Source of the DNA: JBFHDX01 sp041584475
GTDB taxonomy: Bacteria > Pseudomonadota > Alphaproteobacteria > UBA8366 > JADFVY01
Direction of reading: 5' to 3'
NCBI GenBank assembly: GCA_041584475.1
Contig: JBFHDX010000008.1
Span: 1 to 59,188 of the forward strand
Length of the DNA stretch: 59,188 bases
The notes under the pieces were generated by a model. That model saw only the letters and a list, made by a program, of their open reading frames with translations, ran no database searches and had not been told where the DNA came from. Shown here piece by piece: positions 36,004-44,844 of the stretch. Position 1 is the first letter of the stretch, and each line of letters begins with the position of its first letter. The translations under genes and the position numbers were made by a program.

Positions 36004-39000
36004 CCCAGCGCAACCGCCTCGCCGAGGGCGGCCGCATCGACCGCGAGCAGCCGCTCTCGTTCCGCTTCGACGGAACGCATTACGAGGGCTATGCGGGCGA
36101 CACGCTGGCCTCGGCGCTGCTCGCGAACAATGTCCATCTCGTCGCGCGCAGCTTCAAATACCATCGGCCGCGCGGCATCCTGTCGGCCGGCGCGGAGGAG
36201 CCGAACGCGCTCGTGCAGCTGCGCGAGGGTACGCGCAGCGAGCCGAATATGCGGGCGCCGCAGATCGAGCTGTTGGAGGGGCTGATCGCGGAAAGCCAGA
36301 ACCGCTGGCCGTCGCTGCAGTTCGACGTCGGGGCGGTGAACAATCTGCTGTCGCGCTTCCTGCCGTCGGGATTCTACTACAAGACCTTCATGTGGCCGGC
36401 GAGCCTGTGGCTGACCTACGAGCGCTTCATCCGCAACGCGGCCGGGCTCGGCCGGGCCCCCGCGGCGCCCGACCCCGACCACTACGACAGCCGCTTTGCC
36501 TGGTGCGACGTGCTTGTCGCCGGGGGCGGCCCCGCCGGCCTGATGGCGGCGCTGGCAGCCGGGCGCAGCGGCGCCCGCGTGATCATCGCCGATGAACAGG
36601 CGGAGCCCGGTGGCTGGCTGTTGTCGGACACGGCGGAGATCGACGGCATGCCGGCGGCGGAGTGGGCGGCCGGTACCGTCGCGCAGCTTGCCGCCATGCC
36701 GGAGGTCACGGTGCTCTCGCGTACCACCGTTGCGGGCTACTACGATCACAATTTCCTCACCTGTATCGAGCGCGTCACCGATCACCTCGCGGACCCGCCC
36801 GCCACCATGCCGCGGCAGCGCTTCTGGCAGGTGCGGGCGAAACAGGTCGTGCTGGCGACCGGCGCGATCGAGCGGCCGCTGGCCTTCCCCAACAACGATC
36901 GGCCGGGCGTCATGCTGGCCGGGGCGGTTCGCAGCTACGTCAACCGGTACGGCGTACTGCCGGGACGGCGGGCCGTGGTCTTCACCAACAACGACAGTGC
37001 GTACGGCACGGCCGTCGACCTCAAGCGTGCCGGCGCCGACGTCACGGTCGTCGACCTGCGCAGGGAGCCGGCGGGCACGCTCGTCGACGCCGCGGTCGGC
37101 GAAGACATCGAGGTTCTGGACGGTTTCGCCGTGACGCGCGTCAGCGGCGGCAAGCGGGTCAGCGGCATCACCGTCCGCGGCCTCGGGGACGAGGGCATAA
37201 AGGCTTCCGGCACGTCACGGTCGATGGCGTGCGACCTCCTCGCCGTCTCCGGTGGCTGGAACCCGACGGTCCATCTGTTCAGCCAATCGCGCGGGAAGCT
37301 CCGCTTCGACGACGCGCTCGCGACCTTCGTTCCCGGCGCGTCGTTCGCCGCAGAACGCTCCGCCGGCGCCTGCAACGGCACGATGACGCTCGCCGGCTGC
37401 CTCGAGGAGGGGATCGCTGCGGGTCTTGCGGCGGCGCGCGACGCCGGCTTCGACGAAGGCGGCAAGACAGCGGTCCCGAAGACACGCGACGTGGAGTCGG
37501 CGGCGCTGCAACCCGTCTGGCTCGTGCCGTCCCGCCGCGCGATCGGCCGCGCCGGCAAGCAGTTCGTCGATTTCCAGAACGACGTCACCGCCGCCGACGT
37601 GCATCTGGCGCATCGCGAGGGCTACGTCTCGGTCGAGCATCTCAAGCGCTACACGACGACGGGCATGGGCACCGACCAGGGCAAGACCTCCAACGTGACG
37701 GCGCTGGCGCTGCTTGCCGAGCTGCAGGGCAGCACCATCGGCGAGGTGGGCACGACGACCTTCCGCCCGCCCTACACGCCGGTCTCGTTCGGCGCGATTG
37801 CCGGGCGCAACGTCGGCCGGTTGATGGATCCGGCGCGCGTCACGGCGATGCACGACTGGCACGTCGAACACGGTGCCAGGTTCGAGGATGTCGGCCAGTG
37901 GAAGCGTCCGTGGTACTACCCGCGGCCGGGGGAATCGATGCACGACGCGGTGAACCGCGAAGTCGCCGCCGCCCGCAACAGCGTCGTCATGCTCGACGCC
38001 TCGACGCTCGGCAAGATCGACATCCAGGGACCGGACGCAGCGCGCTTCCTGAACCTGATCTATACCAATGCGTGGCTGAAACTTCCGGTCGGCAGCTGCC
38101 GCTACGGGCTGATGCTGCACGAGGACGGCATGGTGTTCGACGACGGCGTGACGACTCGCCTTGCCGAGAACCGCTTCCTGATGACGACGACCACGGGCGG
38201 CGCGGCCAACGTCCTCACCTGGCTCGAGGAGTGGCTGCAGACCGAATGGACCGACCTCGAGGTCTATTGCACGTCGGTCACCGAGCAGTGGGCGACGGTG
38301 TCGGTGAGCGGGCCGTATGCGCGGCACGTCCTGGGGGCGCTGACCGATTACGACAAGCTGAGCCCGCGCGACTTCCCGTTCATGACGATGCGGGAGTTCC
38401 CCGTCGCCGGCATCCCGGCCCGGGTGTTCCGCATCGGCTTCACGGGCGAGTTGAGCTTCGAGGTCAACGTGCCGCGGCGCCATGGCCTGGCTTTGTGGGA
38501 TGCGCTGTGGCAGGCCGGCCAGCGCTACGGGATGACGCCATACGGGACCGAAGCGATGCACGTGCTGCGCGCCGAAAAGGGCTTCGTCATCGTCGGCCAG
38601 GATACGGATGGTACGGTCACGCCCATGGATCTCGGCATGGACTGGATCGTGTCGCGGTCGAAGGGTGATTTCATCGGGCGACGGTCGTTCGCGCGCGAGG
38701 ACACGTCGCGCACCGACCGCAAACAGCTTGTCGGGCTGTTCACGGAGGACCCGCATCAGGTTCTCGTCGAGGGGGCGCAGATCGTCGAGCAGGTCAGGCC
38801 GCGCCCGCCGATGAAGATGATCGGCCACGTCACGTCGGCGTACTACAGCCCGAACGTGGGCCGGTCGATCGCGCTGGCGCTGGTGAAACGCGGCCGCGAG
38901 CGGCTCGGCGAGCAGTTGTGGGTGCCGCGGCTCGACGGCGGTCGGGCGGCCAAGGTCACCGTCACCGAACCGGTGTTCTACGACAGGCAGGGAGTGCGCG

Positions 39001-39011
39001 CCCGTGGCTGA
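36000..39011 (+). CDS. soxA: Sarcosine oxidase, alpha subunit
   Basis: A 1003-residue subunit starting at GTG 36000, which overlaps the soxD stop. Domains in order: a 2Fe-2S-ferredoxin-like N-terminal fold (LSFRFDGTHYEGYAGDTLAS, about 20-110), an NAD/FAD-binding oxidoreductase domain with VLVAGGGPAGLMAALAAGRS (about residue 170-190), and a C-terminal folate-binding GcvT-like aminomethyltransferase domain (about 600-1003). It binds NAD and the tetrahydrofolate that accepts the methyl carbon. The open frame extends upstream across soxB and soxD but that part is not coding. Confidence 0.95.
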   Translation: MTQRNRLAEGGRIDREQPLSFRFDGTHYEGYAGDTLASALLANNVHLVARSFKYHRPRGILSAGAEEPNALVQLREGTRSEPNMRAPQIELLEGLIAESQNRWPSLQFDVGAVNNLLSRFLPSGFYYKTFMWPASLWLTYERFIRNAAGLGRAPAAPDPDHYDSRFAWCDVLVAGGGPAGLMAALAAGRSGARVIIADEQAEPGGWLLSDTAEIDGMPAAEWAAGTVAQLAAMPEVTVLSRTTVAGYYDHNFLTCIERVTDHLADPPATMPRQRFWQVRAKQVVLATGAIERPLAFPNNDRPGVMLAGAVRSYVNRYGVLPGRRAVVFTNNDSAYGTAVDLKRAGADVTVVDLRREPAGTLVDAAVGEDIEVLDGFAVTRVSGGKRVSGITVRGLGDEGIKASGTSRSMACDLLAVSGGWNPTVHLFSQSRGKLRFDDALATFVPGASFAAERSAGACNGTMTLAGCLEEGIAAGLAAARDAGFDEGGKTAVPKTRDVESAALQPVWLVPSRRAIGRAGKQFVDFQNDVTAADVHLAHREGYVSVEHLKRYTTTGMGTDQGKTSNVTALALLAELQGSTIGEVGTTTFRPPYTPVSFGAIAGRNVGRLMDPARVTAMHDWHVEHGARFEDVGQWKRPWYYPRPGESMHDAVNREVAAARNSVVMLDASTLGKIDIQGPDAARFLNLIYTNAWLKLPVGSCRYGLMLHEDGMVFDDGVTTRLAENRFLMTTTTGGAANVLTWLEEWLQTEWTDLEVYCTSVTEQWATVSVSGPYARHVLGALTDYDKLSPRDFPFMTMREFPVAGIPARVFRIGFTGELSFEVNVPRRHGLALWDALWQAGQRYGMTPYGTEAMHVLRAEKGFVIVGQDTDGTVTPMDLGMDWIVSRSKGDFIGRRSFAREDTSRTDRKQLVGLFTEDPHQVLVEGAQIVEQVRPRPPMKMIGHVTSAYYSPNVGRSIALALVKRGRERLGEQLWVPRLDGGRAAKVTVTEPVFYDRQGVRARG

Positions 39012-39777
39012 CAGCAAGGGGGGCCGCGGCGTGGCCGGCAGGAAGACGCCGAAATCCGCCCGCACGGGATCCAAGGGGGCTAGCAAGCCGAAATCCAAGG
39101 GAGCAGGCAAGGCAAAGACCGCTAGCCGCTCCGAGCGGACGAAGGCTGCTGCCATGCCCGCCGCGGCGGCGCCGATCGCGAAAGAACCGGCGGCCGCGCC
39201 CACGCCGGTTGCGAGCGGCGCCTTGGAGTGCAGCCCGCTGGAGGGACGTCCCGGCGCCGGCCGCGGCACCGTCGTCATGGTCGAGCACCCGCATCTCGGC
39301 AAGCTCAACCTGCGCGGCGACCCGAGCGACACGGCGTTTGCCGAAGCGGTCAAGACAGCGGTCGGCGCGGCACCACCAGCCGCCAACACCGTCGCAACGG
39401 CGGGGCGCAACGCGTTGCTTTGGCTGGGCCCTGACGAATGCTTGATCGTTACGCCGCCCGGCGAACAAACGACCGTCGAGGCGGCATTGCTGGAGGCGCT
39501 TGCCGGCCGGCACGTTTCGGTGGTCGACACGTCGGACGCACGGACGACGATCCGCATCCACGGCGCGCACGCCCGCGACGTGCTCGCCAAGGGTTGCCCG
39601 CTCGACCTGCATCCGCGGGTCTTCGGCCCGGGACAGTGCGCGCAGTCCCTGCTCGCCAAGGCGGACGTGCTGATCCACCAGCGCGACGACGTGCCGACCT
39701 ACGATGTCTACGTGCTGTGCAGCTACGCGCGCTATCTGTGGGACTGGCTGGTCGACGCGGCGAAGGAGTTCGACTAG
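39004..39777 (+). CDS. soxG: Sarcosine oxidase, gamma subunit, with long basic N-terminal extension
   Basis: A 257-residue protein starting at GTG 39004, overlapping soxA by eight bases. The family-like part starts at about residue 72 (ALECSPLEGR) and contains RNALLWLGPDECLIV and VDTSDARTTIRIHGAHA; it ends SYARYLWDWLVDAAKEFD. Typical SoxG is about 190 residues. The first 70 residues are a Lys/Ser/Ala/Pro-rich low-complexity region (GSKGASKPKSKGAGKAK) that I do not expect in SoxG. An internal ATG at residue 51 is a possible alternative start, but the overlap with soxA favours the GTG. Confidence 0.9.
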   Translation: MADSKGGRGVAGRKTPKSARTGSKGASKPKSKGAGKAKTASRSERTKAAAMPAAAAPIAKEPAAAPTPVASGALECSPLEGRPGAGRGTVVMVEHPHLGKLNLRGDPSDTAFAEAVKTAVGAAPPAANTVATAGRNALLWLGPDECLIVTPPGEQTTVEAALLEALAGRHVSVVDTSDARTTIRIHGAHARDVLAKGCPLDLHPRVFGPGQCAQSLLAKADVLIHQRDDVPTYDVYVLCSYARYLWDWLVDAAKEFD

Positions 39778-39891
39778 CGAATGATCCGATTCGTTCGCTC
39801 CAGCCGGCCCGCCCACCCCAAGCGTACGATACCGTCGGCTGGCCGGGTGCGAGAGCGGGCCGGTGCGGATTCCACGTAGCTGGATGATGCA

Positions 39892-40743
39892 CTAGCGCTT
39901 CGGCGCGACCGAAAAGCCGACGGGTCCTCCGAAGAACCGGCTGGCAATCCTGGTCACGCGACGGGCATCGCCGGTCGTAAGGAATCTGAGCCGGCCCCTT
40001 TCGCCAGCGGCGGGCGCGAATTCGGCATGGCGCGACAGGTAATCGGCGAGGCTGTCGGCGACCAGAGCGGGCTGGTGCACCAGTGTCGTGCCGGGCGGCA
40101 GCGCTTCCCGGAAGGCCCGCGCGGCGAGGCCGTAATGGGTGCAGCCCAGAACCGCGACATCGGGCAGTACGCCCTGCATCCGCTTCAGCAACTCGGCGAC
40201 GTAGCCCTGGACCAGGTCGTCTATCTCGCTCTGCGATGCACCCGCCTCGATGGCATCGACGAGGCCGGGACACGGCTGCTGGACGATCAACACGTCGGGG
40301 GCGCGCTTCAGGATCTCGCCGACATAGGCGCGGCTCTCGACCGTGCGGCGCGTCGCGAATATGGCCACCGTCTCGGACGGTGCGTCGGGTCCGGATTGCG
40401 GTCGCTCGAGGTGCCAGGGCTGGCGGACGATCGCCTCGACGACGGGTACGAGTACGCCGAGCACGCGTCGACCCGGCCAGGCAGCGTCGAGCCAGCTCCG
40501 CTGCAATCGTCGCAAGGCGACGGCCGCCGCCGTATTGCAGGCCAGGATGACGAGGCGACAATCCAGGCGGAACAGCCGTTCGACGTTTCTTGTGGTCAGC
40601 CCGTAGATATCCTCGGAGTCGCGCTCGCCATATGGTGCGTTCGCGTGATCGCCGAGATAGGCGAAGTCGCGATCGGGCAGACGGTCGACGAGCGCCCGCA
40701 GCACCGTCAGGCCGCCATGGCCGGAATCGAAGACGCCGATCAT
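39892..40743 (-). CDS. murI: Glutamate racemase
   Basis: A 283-residue cytosolic racemase that makes D-glutamate for peptidoglycan. It opens FDSGHGGLTVLRAL (residues 5-18) with the Asp and Ser of the active site. The two catalytic cysteines are in ACNTAAAVAL (Cys69) and LGCTHYG (Cys201), 132 residues apart, which fits the family. It converges with the soxG gene and starts 28 bases after the spermidine synthase stop on the same strand. Confidence 0.93.
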   Translation of the reverse strand: MIGVFDSGHGGLTVLRALVDRLPDRDFAYLGDHANAPYGERDSEDIYGLTTRNVERLFRLDCRLVILACNTAAAVALRRLQRSWLDAAWPGRRVLGVLVPVVEAIVRQPWHLERPQSGPDAPSETVAIFATRRTVESRAYVGEILKRAPDVLIVQQPCPGLVDAIEAGASQSEIDDLVQGYVAELLKRMQGVLPDVAVLGCTHYGLAARAFREALPPGTTLVHQPALVADSLADYLSRHAEFAPAAGERGRLRFLTTGDARRVTRIASRFFGGPVGFSVAPKR

Positions 40744-40771
40744 CGCGCGTCCCGCCGGCCGCTTCCCGCCA

Positions 40772-41620
40772 TTACCGGATCATGTCCTGGATGTAGGGCG
40801 GCAGCGCAAACGCCCCGACATGCACGGCAGGGCTATAATAGCGGGTGTCGATCCCGGCGGCGTCGAAGCGCCGCTGCAGTTCGCGCACCGGGATCTGCCT
40901 CAGAGCCGGGTCGTCGGTGCCCCAACCGAAGGCCATCGGCCCGCCGGTATAAGTCGGAACGGTAGCGAGGTAACAGCTCGCATCGCGGAACATCTTGCGG
41001 AAGGCCGCGACCGTGTCGCGCAGCTCGTCGGGCTGCAGAAAGGGTACGCCGTTCTGGGTGGCGATAATACCGCCCGGGTCGAGGCAGCGTTTGACGTCGC
41101 CGTAGAAACGCTCACTGAACAACGCCTCACCGGGACCGACCGGATCCGTCGAGTCGATGATTGCGACGTCGAACCGGTCGTCTGTTTCGGCGGCGTACTT
41201 CGCGCCGTCGGCGATCACCAGATCGAGCCGCGGGTCATCGAACGCGCCGCGGCAGATCGAAGGCAGGTGCTTGCGGCTGAACGCCACGACGTCGGCGTCG
41301 ATTTCGACCATCGTGACCCGCTCCACCGAGCGGTGCTTGAGCACTTCCTCGGCCATGCCGCCGTCGCCGCCGCCGATGATCAACACGCGCTTCGCCGCGC
41401 CGTGGGCGAGGACGGGTACGTGGGCGAGCATCTCGTGATAGATGAACTCGTCCGCCTCGGTCGTCTGAATGATGCTGTCCAGCGTCAGGACGCGGCCGAA
41501 GGTCGCGTTCTCGAACAGCATCAACCGCTGGTGTTCGGTCTCGCTGTCGTAGAGAACGCGATCGATCTTCAGCTTGATGCGAAAGTCCCGGTGGAGGAGT
41601 TCCTCCGACCAGTCCGGCAT
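40772..41620 (-). CDS. speE: Polyamine aminopropyltransferase (spermidine synthase)
   Basis: A 282-residue enzyme with the PABS signature VLIIGGGDGGMAEEVLKH (nucleotide-binding GGGDGG at 83-88) and the catalytic IIDSTDPVGPG. The N-terminal beta domain starts DWSEELLHRDFR. It transfers an aminopropyl group from decarboxylated S-adenosylmethionine to putrescine. Its ATG overlaps the stop of speD by one base (TAATG), so the two subunits of the pathway are coupled. Spermidine synthase is the usual product, though homospermidine-type specificity cannot be excluded by eye. Confidence 0.95.
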   Translation of the reverse strand: MPDWSEELLHRDFRIKLKIDRVLYDSETEHQRLMLFENATFGRVLTLDSIIQTTEADEFIYHEMLAHVPVLAHGAAKRVLIIGGGDGGMAEEVLKHRSVERVTMVEIDADVVAFSRKHLPSICRGAFDDPRLDLVIADGAKYAAETDDRFDVAIIDSTDPVGPGEALFSERFYGDVKRCLDPGGIIATQNGVPFLQPDELRDTVAAFRKMFRDASCYLATVPTYTGGPMAFGWGTDDPALRQIPVRELQRRFDAAGIDTRYYSPAVHVGAFALPPYIQDMIR

Positions 41621-42117
41621 TATTCGCTGCCCCGAAGATGCTCGGTGACCTCGACGCGACTCGGCCTGAAATTGCGCTTCAATACGTCGATCGTCCTGTG
41701 CGGCTCGGCTTCGCCGCACATGAAGACATCGAGCGCCGCGTAGCCGCATTCCGGCCAGCTGTGGATGCTGATATGCGACTCGGCCAGCACTGCAACACCC
41801 GATACGCCGTTGTTCGGCGTGAAATGATGAAGGTGGATGTGCAGCAGCGTCGCACCGGCCTCCTCGACGCATTCGCGGATCGTGGCGTCGACGTGATCGA
41901 TGTCGTCGACGTCCTCGCAATCCCAGAGATCGATGATGAGATGCGTGCCCGCGAAACGAACGCCGTTGCGTTCAACGAAGTAATCCTTGTGGTTTTCGAT
42001 CGAACCACGATCGGAATGCAGTGGCACAACGCTGCGCGTTACGTCTTCCCCTCGGGCGGCGCTTGAATCGCGATCCAAGTCCGTCCCCAGTTGGACGAGT
42101 GCGGTGGTCTTGCTCAT
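41620..42117 (-). CDS. speD: S-adenosylmethionine decarboxylase proenzyme
   Basis: A 165-residue prokaryotic-type AdoMetDC. The self-processing site is Glu113-Ser114 in LAESHISIHSWPE, where Ser114 becomes the pyruvoyl group; the nearby His119 and Cys134 (VFMCGEAEP) are the expected catalytic residues. Residues 1-45 are a longer, Asp/Ser-rich N-terminus than in the 115-125-residue Thermotoga type. GGGAG precedes the ATG. It is the first gene of speDE and supplies the aminopropyl donor for SpeE. Confidence 0.93.
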   Translation of the reverse strand: MSKTTALVQLGTDLDRDSSAARGEDVTRSVVPLHSDRGSIENHKDYFVERNGVRFAGTHLIIDLWDCEDVDDIDHVDATIRECVEEAGATLLHIHLHHFTPNNGVSGVAVLAESHISIHSWPECGYAALDVFMCGEAEPHRTIDVLKRNFRPSRVEVTEHLRGSE

Positions 42118-42163
42118 GGCCCGTACTCCCAACCAGCAGATGGCCCAGATGATGTGAGCGCGC

Positions 42164-42192
42164 GATATGGACGACCTGACGTTGGATTTCAA
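42164..42192 (-). promoter_or_regulatory. Candidate sigma-70 promoter of speDE
   Basis: On the minus strand TTGAAA (42187-42192) and CATATC (42164-42169) are exactly 17 bases apart, giving a leader of about 40 bases before the speD ATG. The -35 match is good (5 of 6), the -10 only fair. Confidence 0.45.
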
Positions 42193-42286
42193 GGAAAATT
42201 TCGGAGAAACGGGCTGTTTTTTCTGGCATCGCCGGTTTGCGGGAAACCCGGGCCACCCCTCTCCGCGCGCTGTCGCGGGCCTGCCC

Positions 42287-42868
42287 TCAGCGCTGCAACG
42301 GCACGCTCTCGAATCGACCGAGGTCGCCGTCCCAGTAAAACACATCGGACGCCCGGCCGTAATAGGTGAGCCGGACGGACGGCATGGGCAGCAGCATTGT
42401 GGCGGCCCCGCCGCCGGCAGCGGTGACCGTCGTCAGGGGCTGCTCCGGCGGGACGAAGGCGAGATAGACCTCGCCCATCAGTGCCCCGAAAAAGGCCTTC
42501 ATCGCCGCCGCGTAACGCCCGTCGCCGTACCCCATCAGGATGGCGAACACCTCGTCGGGGCTGTTCGACGCGAGCTCGCGCACGAGGACCGCATAATCGG
42601 CGAATCCGTTGCCGTCGAAGTCGGCGCGAATCACGGTCGGTGAGCGGTCGGGATGATTGTAGTTGGGATCGCGCGCGGTGATCGCGCGGACGTCGGCGCT
42701 AAGGTCGCCGGGCGTCACGGGCACGTAACCGGGAAAGAACCGCGCGATGATTTCGTCGAGCGGCGGCTCGACCGATTCGCCGGTTACGGTGTTCTGCGCC
42801 GTGGCTGGAACCTGCAGGAAAAGCAGGCCGGCAAGCGTGGCGATTGCCGCGATCCGCATTCTCTCCAT
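42287..42868 (-). CDS. Hypothetical exported protein
   Basis: A 193-residue protein with a signal peptide (residues 1-25, core IAAIATLAGLLFLQVPATAQ). The mature part contains FDGNGFADYAVLVRE, an Asp-rich calcium-loop-like motif like those in FG-GAP/VCBS repeats, and PPLDEIIARFFPGYVPVTPGDL near the start. It is probably periplasmic. I do not recognise a named domain. It is on the same strand as, and 26 bases before the stop of, the M48 peptidase gene; they could be one transcript. An ATG three codons in is an alternative start. Confidence 0.65.
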   Translation of the reverse strand: MERMRIAAIATLAGLLFLQVPATAQNTVTGESVEPPLDEIIARFFPGYVPVTPGDLSADVRAITARDPNYNHPDRSPTVIRADFDGNGFADYAVLVRELASNSPDEVFAILMGYGDGRYAAAMKAFFGALMGEVYLAFVPPEQPLTTVTAAGGGAATMLLPMPSVRLTYYGRASDVFYWDGDLGRFESVPLQR

Positions 42869-42893
42869 CCCGGTAATTGCGCCGCCGCGGAGT

Positions 42894-43931
42894 CTATTCG
42901 ACGTGAGCTGAAAAACCTAGCAGATCGACGCGTTCGGGAACCAGCGGCAGCCCGTGGGCCTCGCGCCGGCGAATCTCCTCGGTCGTCTTCCGCAATACGA
43001 CGAACCGATAGGGCATCACCGGGTGACTCGTCGACGAATCGATCAGGTGCGGGAAGGCAGCCGCGACGCGCCGCCAGAAGAGCGGGGCGTCGGCGATATC
43101 GTAACCGGCGCGCGCCATGATGTAGAGACCGACATAGTCGGCGTCGGTCTCGCGTTGCGTCGCGTCGGTGAACGCGATCGTCAGAAGTTTCGTGTGGCCG
43201 AGGATGTGGTGTGCGAGTTCGTGCGACACGACGAGAGCCAGTTCGGTCTCGTCACGTACGAACCACATCATGCCGCGGGTGACGCGGATGGTGTCGGCGA
43301 CGGCGTAGGCGTTGACCTTCCCGGCGGGGACGATCTCGAAGTCGATGTCGCAGGCGCCGACCGGACGGATCGCGATCGTTCGAGCGTTGTCGCCCGCAAG
43401 CGTCATCGTCACCGGCCGGAAACCGGACTCGCGCAGGGCCGCGATGACGGTTTCGTCGGCGTCCGGACCCGCGGTAATGCGCCGGCCGTCGACGGCGGCG
43501 ATGACGTCGCCGCGCCGAAGTCCCGCCTGCCCGGCAGGCGAATCGCGAACCACGGAGAGGATTTGCGGGGCGTCGCCGAGTCCGAGCACCGCCGCCGCGG
43601 CGTCCGTCATCGACCCGCCGAAACTGTGCCGGGTGCCCAGGGCGAATCCATAGCGGGGTACTATTCGATCTTCGCAGAACTCGGTGGCCGCGGTCAGCAA
43701 CGCGAACGCGGCGTTGTGCAGCGTCTGCTGGTCGGTGATCAGCTGCTCGATCGCCAGCCGCTTCTGGTAAGCGGCCTCCGCCCGCAATTCAGCCTCGTCG
43801 AGTTCGGGGGCGGAGGCACCGCTGGCACAGCCGGCAACGAGCAGGGCCATGGCCGCGAGCGAGGCCCATTTACGCCATCTGGGCGTGACACTCCGGGTCG
43901 ACTCCCGATCCGGTGCCCGTGACTGCGACAC
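42894..43931 (-). CDS. M48-family metallopeptidase lipoprotein with PDZ domain
   Basis: A 345-residue outer-membrane or periplasmic lipoprotein starting at GTG 43931 (GGAGGAG three bases upstream). A lipobox LLVAGC places the lipid on Cys35. A PDZ-like domain follows (about 115-190, with SPAGQAGLRRGDVIAAVDGR), then a zinc-peptidase core with HELAH at 237-241 and the third ligand in RETDADYVGL near 260-269. The order PDZ before the peptidase is less usual than in Loip/BepA proteins, which have TPR parts after it. It likely degrades misfolded envelope proteins. Confidence 0.85.
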   Translation of the reverse strand: MSQSRAPDRESTRSVTPRWRKWASLAAMALLVAGCASGASAPELDEAELRAEAAYQKRLAIEQLITDQQTLHNAAFALLTAATEFCEDRIVPRYGFALGTRHSFGGSMTDAAAAVLGLGDAPQILSVVRDSPAGQAGLRRGDVIAAVDGRRITAGPDADETVIAALRESGFRPVTMTLAGDNARTIAIRPVGACDIDFEIVPAGKVNAYAVADTIRVTRGMMWFVRDETELALVVSHELAHHILGHTKLLTIAFTDATQRETDADYVGLYIMARAGYDIADAPLFWRRVAAAFPHLIDSSTSHPVMPYRFVVLRKTTEEIRRREAHGLPLVPERVDLLGFSAHVE

Positions 43932-44105
43932 TGGCTCCTCCGCCTGGAAGCACGGATCGTCGGCCCCTGCGCCGACTCGTGCCGCCATCAGCAATAGACG
44001 GGAACGCCGGCCGTCGCAACGCGCCGCCGGAGCCGCGCCGCCCGACGGCGGCGGCAGCAAACGGAGTGCTGGATCTCAGGGACAGCCTCGATTTCCATTT
44101 TTCTG

Positions 44106-44375
44106 TTGTATCAAAAGGAGATCGCTCGTACCATTGGTATCGGGTGGGATGGTTTTTTACTTTCCGACGAGTCGGTTGGTTGAACCGGACCGTGGCACGT
44201 TTACGCAGAACCGTGCCGGCCCGCCGGGGGCGTTGATGCGTTCGGCGCACCCGGATACCCGTGGACAGGGTGATGGACCGTTACAACATCCAGCGTTAGC
44301 GCATCGCGCCGGACAGGGACGGACATCAGAGGCGCGGCAGCGGAGGACCGACAACTCCGCTGCCGCGTTTCGTTG
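44106..44375 (+). ncRNA. Candidate small RNA or structured leader
   Basis: A promoter-like pair TTGTAT (44106-44111) and TACCAT (44129-44134), 17 bases apart, would start a transcript near 44141. That transcript has two mutually exclusive hairpins (44164-44175 or 44173-44187), a third (44194-44199 pairing with 44212-44217), and ends at a 12-bp GC hairpin followed by TTTCGTTGTT. This would give an RNA of about 230 nucleotides. Alternatively it is the attenuated leader of the SelW-like gene at 44447. No Rfam family is recognised. Purely a structural prediction. Confidence 0.35.
44333..44367 (+). terminator. Strong terminator-like hairpin
   Basis: A perfect 12-base-pair stem (44333-44344 with 44356-44367), 11-base loop, followed by TTTCGTTGTT. 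No protein gene ends upstream of it on the plus strand, which is why it suggests a small RNA or an attenuator in front of the gene at 44447. Confidence 0.65.
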
Positions 44376-44446
44376 TTCGGCCCGACAGGCATGACGCGGG
44401 CAGGTGCACGTGTGGCCGGCGGGGCGTTGCGGCCCGGAGACAGGAG

Positions 44447-44728
44447 ATGCCCAACGCGCGCATTGTGATCGAATATTGTACGCAGTGCCGCTGGTTGCTC
44501 CGCGCCGCCTGGACCGCGCAGGAGTTGCTGACGACATTCCAGTCCGAAATCACCGAAGTCGCGCTCGTGCCCGGCAGCGGGGGGATCTTCGAGGTGCGGC
44601 TGGGGGACGAGACGATATGGTCGCGAAAAGCGGCTGGGCGATTCCCCGAAATGAAAGAGCTGAAGCAGCTGTTGCGCGACCGCATCGCGCCGGGTCGCGA
44701 CCTCGGCCATTCCGATCGCAACGGGTAG
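44447..44728 (+). CDS. SelT/SelW/SelH-family (Rdx) thioredoxin-like protein
   Basis: A 93-residue cytosolic protein with the Rdx fold. A CxxC redox motif is at residues 11-14 (IEYCTQCRW) directly after the first strand, and residues 57-60 (IWSRK) begin the strand-helix end typical of the family. Bacterial members often have Cys where selenoproteins have Sec, as here. It presumably takes part in thiol redox reactions, partner unknown. It lies ahead of a PAPS-reductase-like gene on the same strand. Confidence 0.85.
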   Translation: MPNARIVIEYCTQCRWLLRAAWTAQELLTTFQSEITEVALVPGSGGIFEVRLGDETIWSRKAAGRFPEMKELKQLLRDRIAPGRDLGHSDRNG

Positions 44729-44844
44729 GACGGCGCGACGTTTGGCCCCGGCGCGCGGCGTTGACACGCCAGCCCAACGATGGTCGACTTCGCCCGAGAA
44801 TCGCCCGTCGACGGGCAAAGATGGCGACCTTCGGGGGATGCCGG

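Larger units (their letters stand above)
43932..44446. other. Long intergenic region with a structured, possible RNA-coding part
   Basis: About 515 bases without a believable protein gene. The first 150 bases should hold the peptidase gene's promoter. From 44106 on, a promoter-like pair, several inverted repeats and a strong terminator-like hairpin (44333-44367) are visible, described separately. Confidence 0.5.
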
